DNA of 64,000 bases from Rhizobium sp. (GTDB lineage: Bacteria; Pseudomonadota; Alphaproteobacteria; Rhizobiales; Rhizobiaceae). The stretch is from assembly GCA_027533385.1 (NCBI GenBank), contig JAPZUE010000004.1, positions 372,001 through 436,000 of the forward strand, read 5' to 3'. Made by a program: the position numbers and the translations under genes. The notes beneath the pieces were generated by a model that saw only the letters and a list, made by a program, of their open reading frames with translations, was not told where the DNA came from and ran no database searches. This document shows, piece by piece, positions 18,664 to 30,200 of this stretch (position 1 is the stretch's first letter; every line of letters starts with the position of its first letter).

Positions 18664-18751
18664 GAAAAGAACCCGATCCTTCAATAATTCCCGCAGGCTA
18701 CAGCCGCTTTATGTCGTGAGGAAGAGGCTAACGTCACTGGTGGGGAAAAAC

Positions 18752-20710
18752 TCAAGTTTCGATCCAGAAATCGACACTGCGTGCCTTCACCGTCAACTTG
18801 GCGGCGCTTCGGCCGGTCTCAAGGCGGCGCCATTTGCGCTTGTCGTGCGCGGGGAGCGCGAAGTCCTTCGGTTCGGGTGATCGATTGAAGAGCACGGCAA
18901 CATGGCAGTCCTTGCCCGTCTCGCGGTCGATGGACGCGAGCATCATGGTAAAGGCGCCGAGGTCGGGCGTTTCCCAGTCGGCGACCGTCATGGGCAGGCC
19001 ATCGGTGTTCAGCCAGCTGACATCGCCGTCGCCGGTCAGCACACTCGTATCCATGAAGCAGGAGAAACGCTGGCGCATGGCGGCAAGCCGGGCGGTGGTT
19101 TCGATCAGCTCCTCGTCTGCCCCGGACCAATCGAGCCAGGTGAGGGCATTGTCCTGGCAATAGGCATTGTTGTTGCCGCGTTGCGTGCGGCCGAACTCGT
19201 CGCCTGCCGTCAGCATCACCGCGCCGCGGCTGGCAAATAGCGTCGACAGCAGGGCTTCGACATCCTGCCGACGCTTCTTCAGGATCGCCTTGTCGGACGT
19301 TTCACCCTCGACGCCGTTGTTCCAGGAATGGTTCTCGTTGTGACCGTCGCGGTTTTCCTCGCCATTCGCCTCGTTGTGTTTGTGCTCAAAGGAAACGAGG
19401 TCGTAGAGCGAAAAGCCGTCATGGGCGGCGATGAAGTTGACGCTGCGGGTCTGGCCGTGGCCGTCATGGGCGAAGAGATCGGCGGAGCCGGCAAGCGCGG
19501 TTGCAAGATCGCCTGTCGTCCAGGCGTCGCCCCGCCAGTGGCGGCGGAAGGTGTCGCGGGCGCGGTCGTTCCATTCGAGGAAAGCGGGCGGGAAGCGGCC
19601 GAGCTGGTAACCGCCGAGCCCGATGTCCCAGGGTTCGGCGATCAGGATGCGATCCTCCAGCACCTCGTCCTCGAGGATGGCCCTGAGCGTCGGCGCGTCT
19701 TGATGAAAGCCGTCCCAGTGACGGCCCATGATCGGGGCGAGGTCGAAGCGGAAACCATCGACACCAGCTGAGAGAACGAAGTGGCGGAGCGTATCGACGA
19801 TCAGCTGGCGGATAAAGGGATGGTCGCAGGCCAGCGTATTGCCGCAGCCGGTGTCGTTGACCAGCGTGCCGGGATCATCCGCCACATGGCGGAAGAGCGA
19901 GCGGTTGTCGATGCCGCGCATGGAAAGCGTCGTGCCGTGCACATCGCTTTCGCCCGTGTGATTGAAAACGAGGTCGAGGATGACGCCGATGCCCTCGGCA
20001 TGCAGGGCAGCGACCGTGTCGCGCAGTTCCTTCACGCCGCCCGGCACGAGGCGCGGGTCAAGCGCCATCATCGCGACGGGATTGTAACCCCAGCTGTTGG
20101 TGAGGCCGAGGGGTGGCAGATGCCGTTCATCGATCCAGGCGGTGATCGGCATGAGTTCGACCATGTCGACGCCGATGCGCCTGAGATGGGCGAGGATGGC
20201 GGGGTGGGCGAGGGCTGCGAGCGTGCCGCGTTGAGCCTCGGGCACATCCGGATGCAGCATGGTCAGCGCCTTGACGTTGACCTCATAGATGAAGCCGCTG
20301 CGCTCGCCGAGCGGCATCATGGGCCTTACCGGCTTGTGGGCCTTCAGGATCGCCTTCGGCATCAGGGTGGCGGTGTCGATGCCGAACTGGCCGAGCCGGA
20401 CATCATAGACGAAGGGGCGGTCGAGTTCGGTCGCATAGGGGTCGACCAGCAGCTTGGACGGATCGTACCAATGGCCTTCGGCCGGATCATAGGGGCCGTG
20501 GATGCGGAAGCCGTAGCGGGCGCCTTCCTTCATCCCCTCGACGAAAACGTGGTGCACGTCGCCTTCCCCACGTGTCATCGAGAGGCGGGCGAGTTCGGTC
20601 TCGCCACTGCCATCGAAGAGGCAGAGCTCTACGAGGCTTGCATGATGTGACCACAGGCGGATATCGGCACCCGTCTTGCCGATGATAGCTCCGAGCTTAG
20701 GCATGGTCAT
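18752..20710 (-). CDS. glgX: Glycogen debranching enzyme GlgX
   Basis: A 652-residue isoamylase-type GH13 enzyme that removes the short limit-dextrin branches left by glycogen phosphorylase. Residues 10-110 form the CBM48 domain. The GH13 catalytic residues are visible: D323 (DGFRFDLA), E359 (IAEPWD) and D431 (AAHDGFSL), with the VFNHTGE conserved strand near 248. GlgX normally sits directly after pgm in the rhizobial glycogen locus. Here a five-gene arsenic operon on the same strand separates them. Confidence 0.94.
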   Translation of the reverse strand: MTMPKLGAIIGKTGADIRLWSHHASLVELCLFDGSGETELARLSMTRGEGDVHHVFVEGMKEGARYGFRIHGPYDPAEGHWYDPSKLLVDPYATELDRPFVYDVRLGQFGIDTATLMPKAILKAHKPVRPMMPLGERSGFIYEVNVKALTMLHPDVPEAQRGTLAALAHPAILAHLRRIGVDMVELMPITAWIDERHLPPLGLTNSWGYNPVAMMALDPRLVPGGVKELRDTVAALHAEGIGVILDLVFNHTGESDVHGTTLSMRGIDNRSLFRHVADDPGTLVNDTGCGNTLACDHPFIRQLIVDTLRHFVLSAGVDGFRFDLAPIMGRHWDGFHQDAPTLRAILEDEVLEDRILIAEPWDIGLGGYQLGRFPPAFLEWNDRARDTFRRHWRGDAWTTGDLATALAGSADLFAHDGHGQTRSVNFIAAHDGFSLYDLVSFEHKHNEANGEENRDGHNENHSWNNGVEGETSDKAILKKRRQDVEALLSTLFASRGAVMLTAGDEFGRTQRGNNNAYCQDNALTWLDWSGADEELIETTARLAAMRQRFSCFMDTSVLTGDGDVSWLNTDGLPMTVADWETPDLGAFTMMLASIDRETGKDCHVAVLFNRSPEPKDFALPAHDKRKWRRLETGRSAAKLTVKARSVDFWIET

Positions 20711-20792
20711 GGGTCGCCTCGCGGTCCGTGTGATTCGCTCGCCTCAGAGGGAACAATAGCAGGCGGGCTATCCTCGGCCAGAGCGGTTGCGC

Positions 20793-21515
20793 TTACATGA
20801 CCGCGAGGTTCACCGATTTCACCGCCGCTTCCTTGCGTTCGCTGTAGCGATCGGTGAGGTAGTCGGAGATGTCGCGGGTCAGAAGCGTGAACTTTACCAG
20901 TTCCTCGCAGACATCGACGACGCGCTCGTAATAGGACGAGGGCTTCATCCGGCCATTGCCGTCGAATTCCTGGTACGCCTTGGCGACGGAGGACTGGTTG
21001 GGGATGGTAATCATCCGCATCCAGCGGCCGAGCAGGCGCATGGCATTGACGGCGTTGAACGACTGCGAGCCGCCGGAGACCTGCATGACGGCGAGCGTCT
21101 TGCCCTGGGTCGGACGGATGGCGCCGACGGACAAGGGAATCCAGTCGATCTGCGCCTTCATGATGCCCGTCAGCGTGCCGTGGCGCTCGGGGCTCACCCA
21201 GACCTGGCCTTCGGACCACGCGGAGAGGTCGCGCAGTTCCTGCACCTTGGGGTGGCTCACCGGCGCATCGTCGGGGAGCGGCAGGCCGGAGGGATCGAAA
21301 ACCCTGACATCGGCGCCGAAATGCTCCAGCAGGCGCTTGGCTTCCATCGCGAGCAGGCGGCTGAACGAAACCTGCCGGACGGAGCCATAGAGGATCAGGA
21401 TGCGCGGCTTGTGCGTCGAGAAGGGCCGGCGCAGCGCCTCCAGATCCGGCAGCCGCAGGTAATCGAGATCGGCTGCGGGCAGATCGTTCGCATGATCAGG
21501 CTCGCTGTCAGACAA
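20793..21515 (-). CDS. arsH: Arsenical resistance flavoprotein ArsH
   Basis: A protein of about 240 residues of the NADPH-dependent FMN reductase family. The phosphate-binding segment [13 protein letters not shown], the VSPERHG and the [11 protein letters not shown] segments are typical of ArsH, which oxidises trivalent organoarsenicals in rhizobia and reduces FMN. The preferred start is TTG at 21513-21515, with GGAGGG upstream and 3 bases before the arsC stop (TTGTCTGA coupling); an ATG at 21533 would add 6 residues. Last gene of the ars operon. Confidence 0.92.
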   Translation of the reverse strand: MSDSEPDHANDLPAADLDYLRLPDLEALRRPFSTHKPRILILYGSVRQVSFSRLLAMEAKRLLEHFGADVRVFDPSGLPLPDDAPVSHPKVQELRDLSAWSEGQVWVSPERHGTLTGIMKAQIDWIPLSVGAIRPTQGKTLAVMQVSGGSQSFNAVNAMRLLGRWMRMITIPNQSSVAKAYQEFDGNGRMKPSSYYERVVDVCEELVKFTLLTRDISDYLTDRYSERKEAAVKSVNLAVM

Positions 21516-21933
21516 TGCGCTTGCCCTCCACATCGAGCACGGCCTCGCCGTCTTCCTTGACGAAGGCGGAGGTGAAGGCGTCGGCGGGAAGGATGTCGAG
21601 CACCACTTCGGACGGGCGGCAGAGGCGCGTGCCCATCTCGGTGACGACGAGGGGGCGATTGATCAGGATCGGCGTTGCGATCATGGCGTCGAGCAACTGG
21701 TCGTCCGAGAGGGCGGGATCGGCAAGGCCGAGTTCCTCATAGGGCGTGCCCTTTTCGCGGATTGCCTCTCTGACCGAGAGACCTGAAGCGGCGATCATCT
21801 TTGCCAGATCTTCCTTGCTCGGCGGGGTCTTCAGATATTCGATGACCGTGGGCTCGATGCCGGCATGGCGGATGAGGTCGAGCGTGTTGCGCGAGGTGCC
21901 GCAGGCCGGGTTGTGATAGATGGTGACGTTCAT
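21508..21933 (-). CDS. arsC: Glutaredoxin-dependent arsenate reductase ArsC
   Basis: A 141-residue ArsC of the glutaredoxin-linked class. The catalytic cysteine is C11 in [10 protein letters not shown], and the arsenate-binding arginines occur in the NRPLVV and GTRLCRP segments. It reduces arsenate to arsenite, which then leaves through the aquaporin. The start overlaps the aquaporin stop (ATGA), and its own stop abuts the arsH start. Confidence 0.93.
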   Translation of the reverse strand: MNVTIYHNPACGTSRNTLDLIRHAGIEPTVIEYLKTPPSKEDLAKMIAASGLSVREAIREKGTPYEELGLADPALSDDQLLDAMIATPILINRPLVVTEMGTRLCRPSEVVLDILPADAFTSAFVKEDGEAVLDVEGKRIV

Positions 21934-22631
21934 GGACGGTCGGTTCCTTCGGAGGCGACAGGGGGATGTGTGTTGCGGCTCTCGGCAAAGAGCCAGGCGG
22001 CGAGGGCGGCGGCGATCAGGGCGCCGGCCAGCTGGGCGAGGATGAAGCCGGTAAGGTCGATCGGGCGGATGCCGGCAAAGGTGTTGGTCAGGCTTCGGGC
22101 AATCGCCACGGCCGGGTTGGCGAAAGAGGTCGATGCGGTGAACCAGTAGGCCGCCGTGATATAGAGCCCGACCAGCATGGGGATGGTCTTTGGCCGGAAG
22201 CGCAGGCCGCCGAGGATGGTCAGCAGCAGACCAAAGGTCGCGACCGCCTCTGCGCTCCATTGCGCCGATCCCGTGCGAACCGTCTCCGAGATCTGGAAGA
22301 TCGGCAGCTCGAACATCACATGGGCGATGAGCGTGCCTGATATGCCGCCGAGGATCTGGGCGAGCATGTAAGGCAGCACTGCCGAGGCCTGCAGCTCCTT
22401 GCGCAGGGCAAAGACGAGGGTGACGGCCGGGTTGAAATGGGCACCCGAGATCGGACCCAGGATCGTGATCAGCACGAAGAGGATGGCGCCGGTCGGGATG
22501 GTATTGCCGAGCAGGGACACGGCGACATCGTCGGACAGACGATCGGCCATGATGCCGGAGCCGACGACGGTGGCGACCAGGATGGCTGTGCCGAGGGCTT
22601 CGGCTGTGAGGCGGCGGGGGAGGTCGGTCAT
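21930..22631 (-). CDS. aqpS: Aquaporin of the arsenic operon (AqpS-like)
   Basis: A 233-residue MIP-family channel with six hydrophobic helices and both NPA boxes (HFNPAVTLV near residue 67 and FANPAVAIA near residue 180). In Sinorhizobium meliloti the aquaglyceroporin AqpS replaces the ArsB pump and lets arsenite flow out after arsenate reduction; the same role is inferred here because no ArsB or Acr3 gene is present. The ATG was chosen; a TTG three codons upstream overlaps the preceding stop (TTGA) and could also serve. Confidence 0.9.
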   Translation of the reverse strand: MTDLPRRLTAEALGTAILVATVVGSGIMADRLSDDVAVSLLGNTIPTGAILFVLITILGPISGAHFNPAVTLVFALRKELQASAVLPYMLAQILGGISGTLIAHVMFELPIFQISETVRTGSAQWSAEAVATFGLLLTILGGLRFRPKTIPMLVGLYITAAYWFTASTSFANPAVAIARSLTNTFAGIRPIDLTGFILAQLAGALIAAALAAWLFAESRNTHPPVASEGTDRP

Positions 22632-22636
22632 GATGG

Positions 22637-23146
22637 TCAACCAGCCGTCGGCGTTGAACGGCCGATATCTTCGAGACGCTTCTGCAGCGAGAGCTTGTCG
22701 AGGCTCAACATCGGCAGGCTGACAAAGATCGAGATGCGGTTGTTCAGCATGCGATAGGCCTCTGCAAAGGCAAAGTGCTTCTCGCTATCTGTCCCTTCGG
22801 CGGCGGCGGGATCCGGCACGCCCCAATGGGCGGTCATCGGCTGGCCGGGCCAGATGGGGCAGGCTTCGGCGGCGGCGTTGTCGCAGACGGTGAAGACGAA
22901 ATCGAGCTGTGGCGCGCCTGGGGCTGCAAACTCGTCCCAGTTCTTCGAACGGGCGAAGCTGGTGTCGTAGTTCATGCCCTTCAGCAGTTGCAACGTATAG
23001 GGATGGACCTCACCTTTAGGCTGGGATCCGGCCGAGTAGGCCTTGAACTTGCCCTGGCCGAGCCGGTTGAGCAGTGCTTCGGCAATGATCGAGCGAGCGG
23101 AATTGCCGGTGCAGAGGAAGAGCACGTTGTAGATCTTGTCGGACAT
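22637..23146 (-). CDS. arsC: Low-molecular-weight phosphatase-type arsenate reductase
   Basis: A 169-residue protein with the CX5R phosphate loop LFLCTGNSARS (C12 and R18) and a second redox region TVCDNAAAEACP holding the cysteine pair used by thioredoxin-linked arsenate reductases. It is a different fold from the ArsC further down the operon, so this operon carries two classes of arsenate reductase. The start MSDKIYNV was preferred over an upstream in-frame codon because it matches the family start. Confidence 0.88.
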   Translation of the reverse strand: MSDKIYNVLFLCTGNSARSIIAEALLNRLGQGKFKAYSAGSQPKGEVHPYTLQLLKGMNYDTSFARSKNWDEFAAPGAPQLDFVFTVCDNAAAEACPIWPGQPMTAHWGVPDPAAAEGTDSEKHFAFAEAYRMLNNRISIFVSLPMLSLDKLSLQKRLEDIGRSTPTAG

Positions 23147-23157
23147 GGCCGGGTCTC

Positions 23158-23517
23158 TCAATTGGGGCGGGTCGGTTGGAGTGTTGGGCTGCAGCAAGCG
23201 AGATCATCGATTAGCGGCTGGCAAAGGCTGGCATTGCCGCCGCAGCAATCTTTCAGAAGATAAAGAGCAACCGCGCGGAAGCGATCGAGATCGGCGCGGT
23301 AGATGATCGATCGGCTCTGGCGCTCGCCTGAAACGAGGCCAGCTTGGGACAGTGTCGACAGATGCGCTGACATGGTGTTCTGCGGCACGCCGATCAGACG
23401 CGCGAGCTCGCCGGCGGGCACACCATCGGGCTCATGCGCCACCAGCAGGCGGAAGGTCTGCAGCCGGGTTGGCTGGGCCAGGGCGGCGAGTGCCGCGATC
23501 GTCGATTTTTCATCCAT
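23158..23517 (-). CDS. arsR: ArsR family transcriptional repressor
   Basis: A 119-residue winged-helix repressor and first gene of the ars operon. The recognition helix region is GVPQNTMSAHLSTLSQAGLV. Near the C-terminus, cysteine pairs in DCCGGNASLC and DDLACC are plausible arsenite-binding ligands and differ from the E. coli ELCVCD site. A perfect inverted repeat immediately in front of the start codon is the likely operator, so the operon should be derepressed by arsenite. Confidence 0.9.
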   Translation of the reverse strand: MDEKSTIAALAALAQPTRLQTFRLLVAHEPDGVPAGELARLIGVPQNTMSAHLSTLSQAGLVSGERQSRSIIYRADLDRFRAVALYLLKDCCGGNASLCQPLIDDLACCSPTLQPTRPN

Positions 23518-23537
23518 ATATCCAGAATAGTGGATAT
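23518..23537. promoter_or_regulatory. Probable ArsR operator
   Basis: Perfect inverted repeat ATATCCA-6 nt-TGGATAT that touches the arsR start codon. Position and symmetry suit autoregulation by ArsR; binding itself is inferred. Confidence 0.65.
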
Positions 23538-23572
23538 GATGTGGGAGTCAATTGGGGTCGTGCCGCAGTCAC

Positions 23573-23605
23573 AGAAAAACCCCGGCGTCGAGGACACCGG
23601 GGTTT
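23573..23605 (-). terminator. Terminator of the glycogen operon after pgm, upstream of arsR
   Basis: Minus-strand 9-bp stem AAACCCCGG/CCGGGGTTT with an 11-nt loop, then TTTC. It separates pgm from the ars operon, showing that ars and glgX are not simply part of the glgP-pgm transcript. Confidence 0.85.
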
Positions 23606-23633
23606 CAAGATGTGAGAGAGGGCCTCTATGGGA

Positions 23634-25265
<1,632 letters not shown>

Positions 25266-26705
25266 TTACTGGCCTTTCGAGACGAGGCGTTGATAAAGTT
25301 CGGCATAGGTCGCGGCGCTCCGGTTCCAGGAGACGTCGGACTTCATGCCCTGCTTCTGCATCTGCGACCAGAGACGCTGGTCACTGTAGAGGCGGAGCGT
25401 GCGGCGGATGGCGCGGCGGAAGGCATCGGCCGTGACGGGCGCGAACTGCACGCCCGTCGCGACACCGGCAGCGACAGCCGCTTCATTGGCGTCGACGATG
25501 GTGTCGGCCAGGCCTCCGGTCCGGGCGACGAGCGGAACGCAGCCATAACGCAGCGCGTAGAGCTGGGTCAGGCCGCAGGGTTCAAAGCGTGAGGGGACTA
25601 GGATGACGTCGGAGCCGGCCTGCATCACATGCGAGAGTTTCTCGTCATAGCCGAGCACCATGCCAACCCGGCCTCGGTGGTGGGCCGCTGCGTTCTGTAG
25701 GGCTGCCTCGATGTCGCTGTCGCCGGATCCGAGGATCGCCAGCCTTCCGCCCGCACTGATGATCTCGTCGATCACCTCGGGCACCAGATCGAGGCCCTTT
25801 TGCCAGGTGAGGCGCGAGATGACGCAGAAGATCGGACCGTCGCCACCATCGAAACCGAAACGTTCAACAAGGGCAGCCCGGTTGCCATCGCGCTTCTTCA
25901 GCGCCGTGCCGGAATAGTGGCTGGTCAGCAGAGGGTCGGAGGCCGGGTTCCAGACATCGGCGTCGATGCCATTGACGATGCCGTAGAGATCGGCTGAACG
26001 GCTGGCGATCACGCCATCGAGCCCCATGCCGAATTCGGCTGTCAGGATTTCCTCGGCATAGGAGGGGCTGACGGTGGAGAGTGCGTGGGCGGTGACGAGG
26101 CCGCTCTTCAGGTAGCTGATGGTGCCGTAGTATTCGAGCGCTTCGTGCCAGGCGTGGCCCGGCAGGCCGAGATAGGGGAAGAGCGTTGCGCCGAACTGGC
26201 CCTGGAAGGCGATGTTGTGGATTGTGATCAGGCTCGGGATCTCGGGCTTTTCCGCATAGCGCATGTAGACCGGCACGAGCGCTGCCTGCCAGTCGTGCAC
26301 ATGCACGAGATCCGGCTTGAAGCCCGCAAGCACGCCAGCTGCGATTTCTGCACCGACCTTTGACAGCACCGCAAAGCGCTTCCAGTTGTCGGGATAGTCG
26401 CGGCCATGGGTGTCGAGATAGGGACCGCCCGAGCGCTCGTAGAGCTGGGGGCAGTCCAGAATGAGAAGGTCGAGGCCCTCATGGCTGGCCTCGAGCAGGG
26501 TCGCCCGCTCGTCAAGAACGTCCTCAAACTCGTGCAGTTTCTTCGGCTTCTTGACCGCTTTCATGACCGCCGGATAGCCGGGAATGAGCGTCTTCGTCTC
26601 GACGCCATGGGCGGCGAGCGCGATGGGAAGCGCACCCGCAACGTCGGCGAGGCCTCCGGTCTTGATCAGCGGATAGAGTTCGGAGGCGACCGAAAGGACC
26701 TTCAT
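25266..26705 (-). CDS. glgA: Glycogen synthase (ADP-glucose)
   Basis: A 479-residue GT5 glycosyltransferase that extends alpha-1,4-glucan chains from ADP-glucose. It begins [22 protein letters not shown], containing the KTGGL ADP-glucose motif at residues 15-19. C-terminal nucleotide-sugar residues lie in [18 protein letters not shown], including the conserved Glu of the family. The start is the ATG eight bases after the glgC stop; a longer in-frame reading overlaps glgC and lacks family support. Confidence 0.95.
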   Translation of the reverse strand: MKVLSVASELYPLIKTGGLADVAGALPIALAAHGVETKTLIPGYPAVMKAVKKPKKLHEFEDVLDERATLLEASHEGLDLLILDCPQLYERSGGPYLDTHGRDYPDNWKRFAVLSKVGAEIAAGVLAGFKPDLVHVHDWQAALVPVYMRYAEKPEIPSLITIHNIAFQGQFGATLFPYLGLPGHAWHEALEYYGTISYLKSGLVTAHALSTVSPSYAEEILTAEFGMGLDGVIASRSADLYGIVNGIDADVWNPASDPLLTSHYSGTALKKRDGNRAALVERFGFDGGDGPIFCVISRLTWQKGLDLVPEVIDEIISAGGRLAILGSGDSDIEAALQNAAAHHRGRVGMVLGYDEKLSHVMQAGSDVILVPSRFEPCGLTQLYALRYGCVPLVARTGGLADTIVDANEAAVAAGVATGVQFAPVTADAFRRAIRRTLRLYSDQRLWSQMQKQGMKSDVSWNRSAATYAELYQRLVSKGQ

Positions 26706-26713
26706 CGGATTGG

Positions 26714-27973
26714 CTAACCCAGTTTGTCGATCATCGACTGTGTGATGAGGCAAATCCCGTTTTCGCTGCGGCGGAAGCGCTTGGCATCCATTTCCGGATC
26801 CTCGCCAACGATCAGCCCCTCCGGGATCACCACGCCATGGTCTATCACGACATTTGTGAGACGCGCATGACGGCCGATCTGCACCTTCGGTAGGACGACG
26901 GCGCCTTCAAGGCGGGAATAGGAATTGGCGCGCACGCCGGTGAACAGCAGGCTCTTGTAGAGGGCGGAACCGGAGATGATGCAGTCGCCAGACACGAGCG
27001 AGGAGATTGCCGAACCGCGGCGGCCTTCATCGTCGTGGACGAACTTGGCGGGCGGAGTGATCTCGGAATAGGTCCAGATCGGCCAGGACTTGTCGTAGAG
27101 GTCCAGCTCCGGGACGATATCGGTCAGGTCGATATTGGCCTGCCAATAGGCATCGATCGTGCCGACGTCACGCCAGTAGGGCTCACGCTCAAAGTCGGAG
27201 CGGACGCAGGATTGGGCGAAGCGATGGGCGACGGCTTTGCCGTTCTTCACGACATAGGGGATGATGTCCTTGCCGAAGTCGCGGCTCGAGTCCGGGTCGG
27301 CGGCATCGCGGCGCAGCAGTTCCATCAGATATTTCGTCTGGAAGACGTAGATGCCCATGGAGGCCAGCGCAAAGCCTTCGTTGCCGGGAATGCCCGGCGG
27401 ATCGGCCGGCTTTTCGACGAAATCGATGATCCGGTCGGTGGCGTCGACATGCATGACCCCGAAGCCGGTCGCCTCCATGCGCGGCACTTCCAAGCAGCCG
27501 ATGGTGACGTCCGCACCCGAGTTGACGTGCTGCTGCAGCATCAGCTCGTAGTCCATCTTGTAGATGTGGTCGCCGGCGAGGATGACCATGTATTCCGGGG
27601 CATAGGATTCGATGATGTCTGCGTTCTGATAGACGGCGTCGGCCGTGCCTTCATACCACTGGGTTTCGGACACACGCTGCGAGGCCGGCAGGATGTCGAA
27701 GCTCTCGTTGCGCTCGGGGCGGAAGAAGTTCCAGCCGAGCTGCAGGTGGCGGATCAGCGAATGGGCCTTGTACTGGGTGGCCACACCGATACGGCGGATA
27801 CCGGAATTCAGCGCATTGGAGAGGGCAAAATCGATGATGCGGGCCTTGCCGCCGAAATAGACGGCGGGCTTGGCGCGCCTGTCCGTCAGTTCCTTCAGGC
27901 GGCTGCCGCGGCCACCAGCCAGAACATAGGCCATGGCATCACGCGACAGGCTCCTTGCGGTTTTTTCGGTCAT
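26714..27973 (-). CDS. glgC: Glucose-1-phosphate adenylyltransferase
   Basis: A 419-residue enzyme that makes ADP-glucose from ATP and glucose-1-phosphate, the committed step of glycogen synthesis. The nucleotide loop [16 protein letters not shown] is at residues 16-31, with the FALSN segment, the [14 protein letters not shown] sugar-phosphate segment, and a C-terminal left-handed beta-helix with hexapeptide character. In Agrobacterium the enzyme is activated by fructose-6-phosphate and pyruvate. It lies 13 bases after glgB. Confidence 0.95.
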   Translation of the reverse strand: MTEKTARSLSRDAMAYVLAGGRGSRLKELTDRRAKPAVYFGGKARIIDFALSNALNSGIRRIGVATQYKAHSLIRHLQLGWNFFRPERNESFDILPASQRVSETQWYEGTADAVYQNADIIESYAPEYMVILAGDHIYKMDYELMLQQHVNSGADVTIGCLEVPRMEATGFGVMHVDATDRIIDFVEKPADPPGIPGNEGFALASMGIYVFQTKYLMELLRRDAADPDSSRDFGKDIIPYVVKNGKAVAHRFAQSCVRSDFEREPYWRDVGTIDAYWQANIDLTDIVPELDLYDKSWPIWTYSEITPPAKFVHDDEGRRGSAISSLVSGDCIISGSALYKSLLFTGVRANSYSRLEGAVVLPKVQIGRHARLTNVVIDHGVVIPEGLIVGEDPEMDAKRFRRSENGICLITQSMIDKLG

Positions 27974-27986
27974 ATCTTTCCTCCCC

Positions 27987-30200
27987 TTACTGTTCTAATT
28001 CCAGCATGATCACGGCCAGCGGCGGGAGCGTCAGCCCTGCTTTCGCCCATCCGCTTCCCGTGGCATGCGCCTCCACGCGACCACCGTTACCCTTGCCGCT
28101 ACCACCATAGATTTCGGCATCCGTATTCAGTATCTCACGCCAACGGCCGGCCGCAGGCAAGCTCAATTCGTATCTTTCGTGATAAGCCGGTGTGAGGTTG
28201 CAGATGACGACGATCGGCTTTTCCCCCGGCGCCTTGCGCAGCCAGGCGAAGACCGAATTGTCCTGATCCTCGGATACGATCCACTCGAAACCTTCGCCCT
28301 CGCAGTCGCGGGCATGCAGAGCCGGCTTGGAGCGATAGGTGAAGTTGAGGTCGCGGACCAGGCGGCGCATGCCTTCATGCGGTGCATAATCGAGCAGGTT
28401 CCAGTCGAGCGAGCGGGCTTCCGACCATTCTCCCCATTGGGCAAATTCCTGGCCCATGAAAAGCAGCTTCTTGCCGGGATGGCCCCACATCATGCCGTAG
28501 TAGGCGCGAAGATTGGCGAATTTCTGCCAGTCGTCGCCGGGCATCTTGGCGATCATCGAGCCTTTGCCGTGCACGACCTCGTCGTGGGAGATCGGCAGGA
28601 CGAAGTTTTCCGAGAAGGCATAGAGCAGGCCGAAGGTCAGTTCCTGATGGTGATACTTCCTGTAGATCGGATCCCGGGCGAAATAGCTCAGGGTGTCGTG
28701 CATGAAGCCCATGTTCCACTTGAAGCCGAAGCCGAGACCGCCCTCGTGGACCGGCTGTGAGACCTTGGGCCAGGAGGTACTTTCTTCGGCAATCGTCATG
28801 ATGCCGGGATGGCTGCCATAGACATGGTGGTTCATCTGCTGGAGGAAGCGCACCGCCTCCAGATTCTCGCGTCCACCATACTCGTTCGGGATCCACTCGC
28901 CTTCCTTGCGGGAATAATCGAGATAGAGCATTGACGCGACCGCATCGACGCGCAGGCCATCGAGGTGGAACTTCTCGGCCCAGTACAGCGCGTTGTTGAT
29001 CAGGTAGGACAGGACTTCCAGCCGGCCGAAATTGTAGATCGCCGTGTTCCAGTCCGGATGGAAACCCTGACGCGGGTCGGCGTGTTCATAGAGCGCCGTG
29101 CCATCGAAGTTGCGAAGCCCGTGGGCATCCGTCGGGAAATGTGCCGGCACCCAGTCGAGAATGACGCTTAAGCCCACCTTGTGGCAGCCGTTGACGAAGC
29201 GGGCAAACCCCTCCGGTTCGCCGAAGCGGGCGCTGGGCGCATAGAGGCCCGTCGTCTGGTAGCCCCAGGAGGGGTCGTAGGGGTGCTCGGTGACGGGCAG
29301 GAATTCGATATGGGTGAAGCCCATGTCGACGCAGTAGGGGATCAGGCGCGCGGCCATTTCGTCCCAGGACAGCATGGAGCCATCGTCGCGACGCTGCCAG
29401 GAGCCGGCATGCACCTCGTAGATCGAGATCGGCTGCCGCCGCTGGTCGATGCTGGCCCAGTGCTTGCGATGCGCTTCGTCTTCCCAGACTTGTTCGAGTT
29501 CCGGCGTGGTGACGGAGGCATTTTTCGGTCGCATCTCGGCGCGGCGGGCAAAAGGGTCTGCCTTCAGCGGCTGGAGTTCGCCATGCGGTCCAACGATCTC
29601 GAACTTGTAGGTGGCGCCGGCGCGGACATCGGGTGCGAAGATTTCCCAGATTCCGGTGTCACGGCGCAGCCGCATGACATGCCGGCGACCGTCCCAGTCG
29701 TTGAAGTCGCCGACGACGGAAACGCGCCGCGCATTCGGGGCCCAGACGGCGAAGTGGAAGCCGTCGACGCCCTGATGCTTCAAGGGATGGGCGCCCAGCT
29801 TGTCGAAGAGACGCAGATGCGAGCCTTCGCGGATGAAATAGTCATCCATTGGGCCGAGGATCGGCCAGAAGCTGTAGGGGTCGGTGACCGTCCATTCGGC
29901 ATCGCCGCGCGTGGCGCGGTAGCGAACCGGCAGGACGCCGACGAGCTTCACGGGCCCGGAAAAGAAACCGGCGTCATGGTGGCGCACGAGTTCGCCGATC
30001 TGGTCTCCGGCGAGATTATAGGCAGAGACCGTCTCGGCACCCGGGATGAAGCAGCGTGCGACATGGCCGCTCCCTGCTTCGTGGACGCCGAGAAAGGCGA
30101 AGGGATCGCCATGGGTGCCCTGGATGATGGCCTCGATTTCTGCTGCCGGCGGTGTATCCGGCTTCGCTTCGTCACCGCTCCTCTTCGGTGATTTGGCCAT
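27987..30200 (-). CDS. glgB: 1,4-alpha-glucan branching enzyme
   Basis: A 737-residue GH13 enzyme that introduces alpha-1,6 branches into glycogen. It has two N-terminal beta-sandwich modules (about 22-120 and 125-225, the second CBM48), a catalytic barrel and a C-terminal beta domain. Catalytic residues are D419 (DGLRVDAV), E472 (AEESTSWP) and the Asp in [13 protein letters not shown]. The ATG overlaps the glgP stop (TGATG), so translation is coupled. Confidence 0.95.
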   Translation of the reverse strand: MAKSPKRSGDEAKPDTPPAAEIEAIIQGTHGDPFAFLGVHEAGSGHVARCFIPGAETVSAYNLAGDQIGELVRHHDAGFFSGPVKLVGVLPVRYRATRGDAEWTVTDPYSFWPILGPMDDYFIREGSHLRLFDKLGAHPLKHQGVDGFHFAVWAPNARRVSVVGDFNDWDGRRHVMRLRRDTGIWEIFAPDVRAGATYKFEIVGPHGELQPLKADPFARRAEMRPKNASVTTPELEQVWEDEAHRKHWASIDQRRQPISIYEVHAGSWQRRDDGSMLSWDEMAARLIPYCVDMGFTHIEFLPVTEHPYDPSWGYQTTGLYAPSARFGEPEGFARFVNGCHKVGLSVILDWVPAHFPTDAHGLRNFDGTALYEHADPRQGFHPDWNTAIYNFGRLEVLSYLINNALYWAEKFHLDGLRVDAVASMLYLDYSRKEGEWIPNEYGGRENLEAVRFLQQMNHHVYGSHPGIMTIAEESTSWPKVSQPVHEGGLGFGFKWNMGFMHDTLSYFARDPIYRKYHHQELTFGLLYAFSENFVLPISHDEVVHGKGSMIAKMPGDDWQKFANLRAYYGMMWGHPGKKLLFMGQEFAQWGEWSEARSLDWNLLDYAPHEGMRRLVRDLNFTYRSKPALHARDCEGEGFEWIVSEDQDNSVFAWLRKAPGEKPIVVICNLTPAYHERYELSLPAAGRWREILNTDAEIYGGSGKGNGGRVEAHATGSGWAKAGLTLPPLAVIMLELEQ

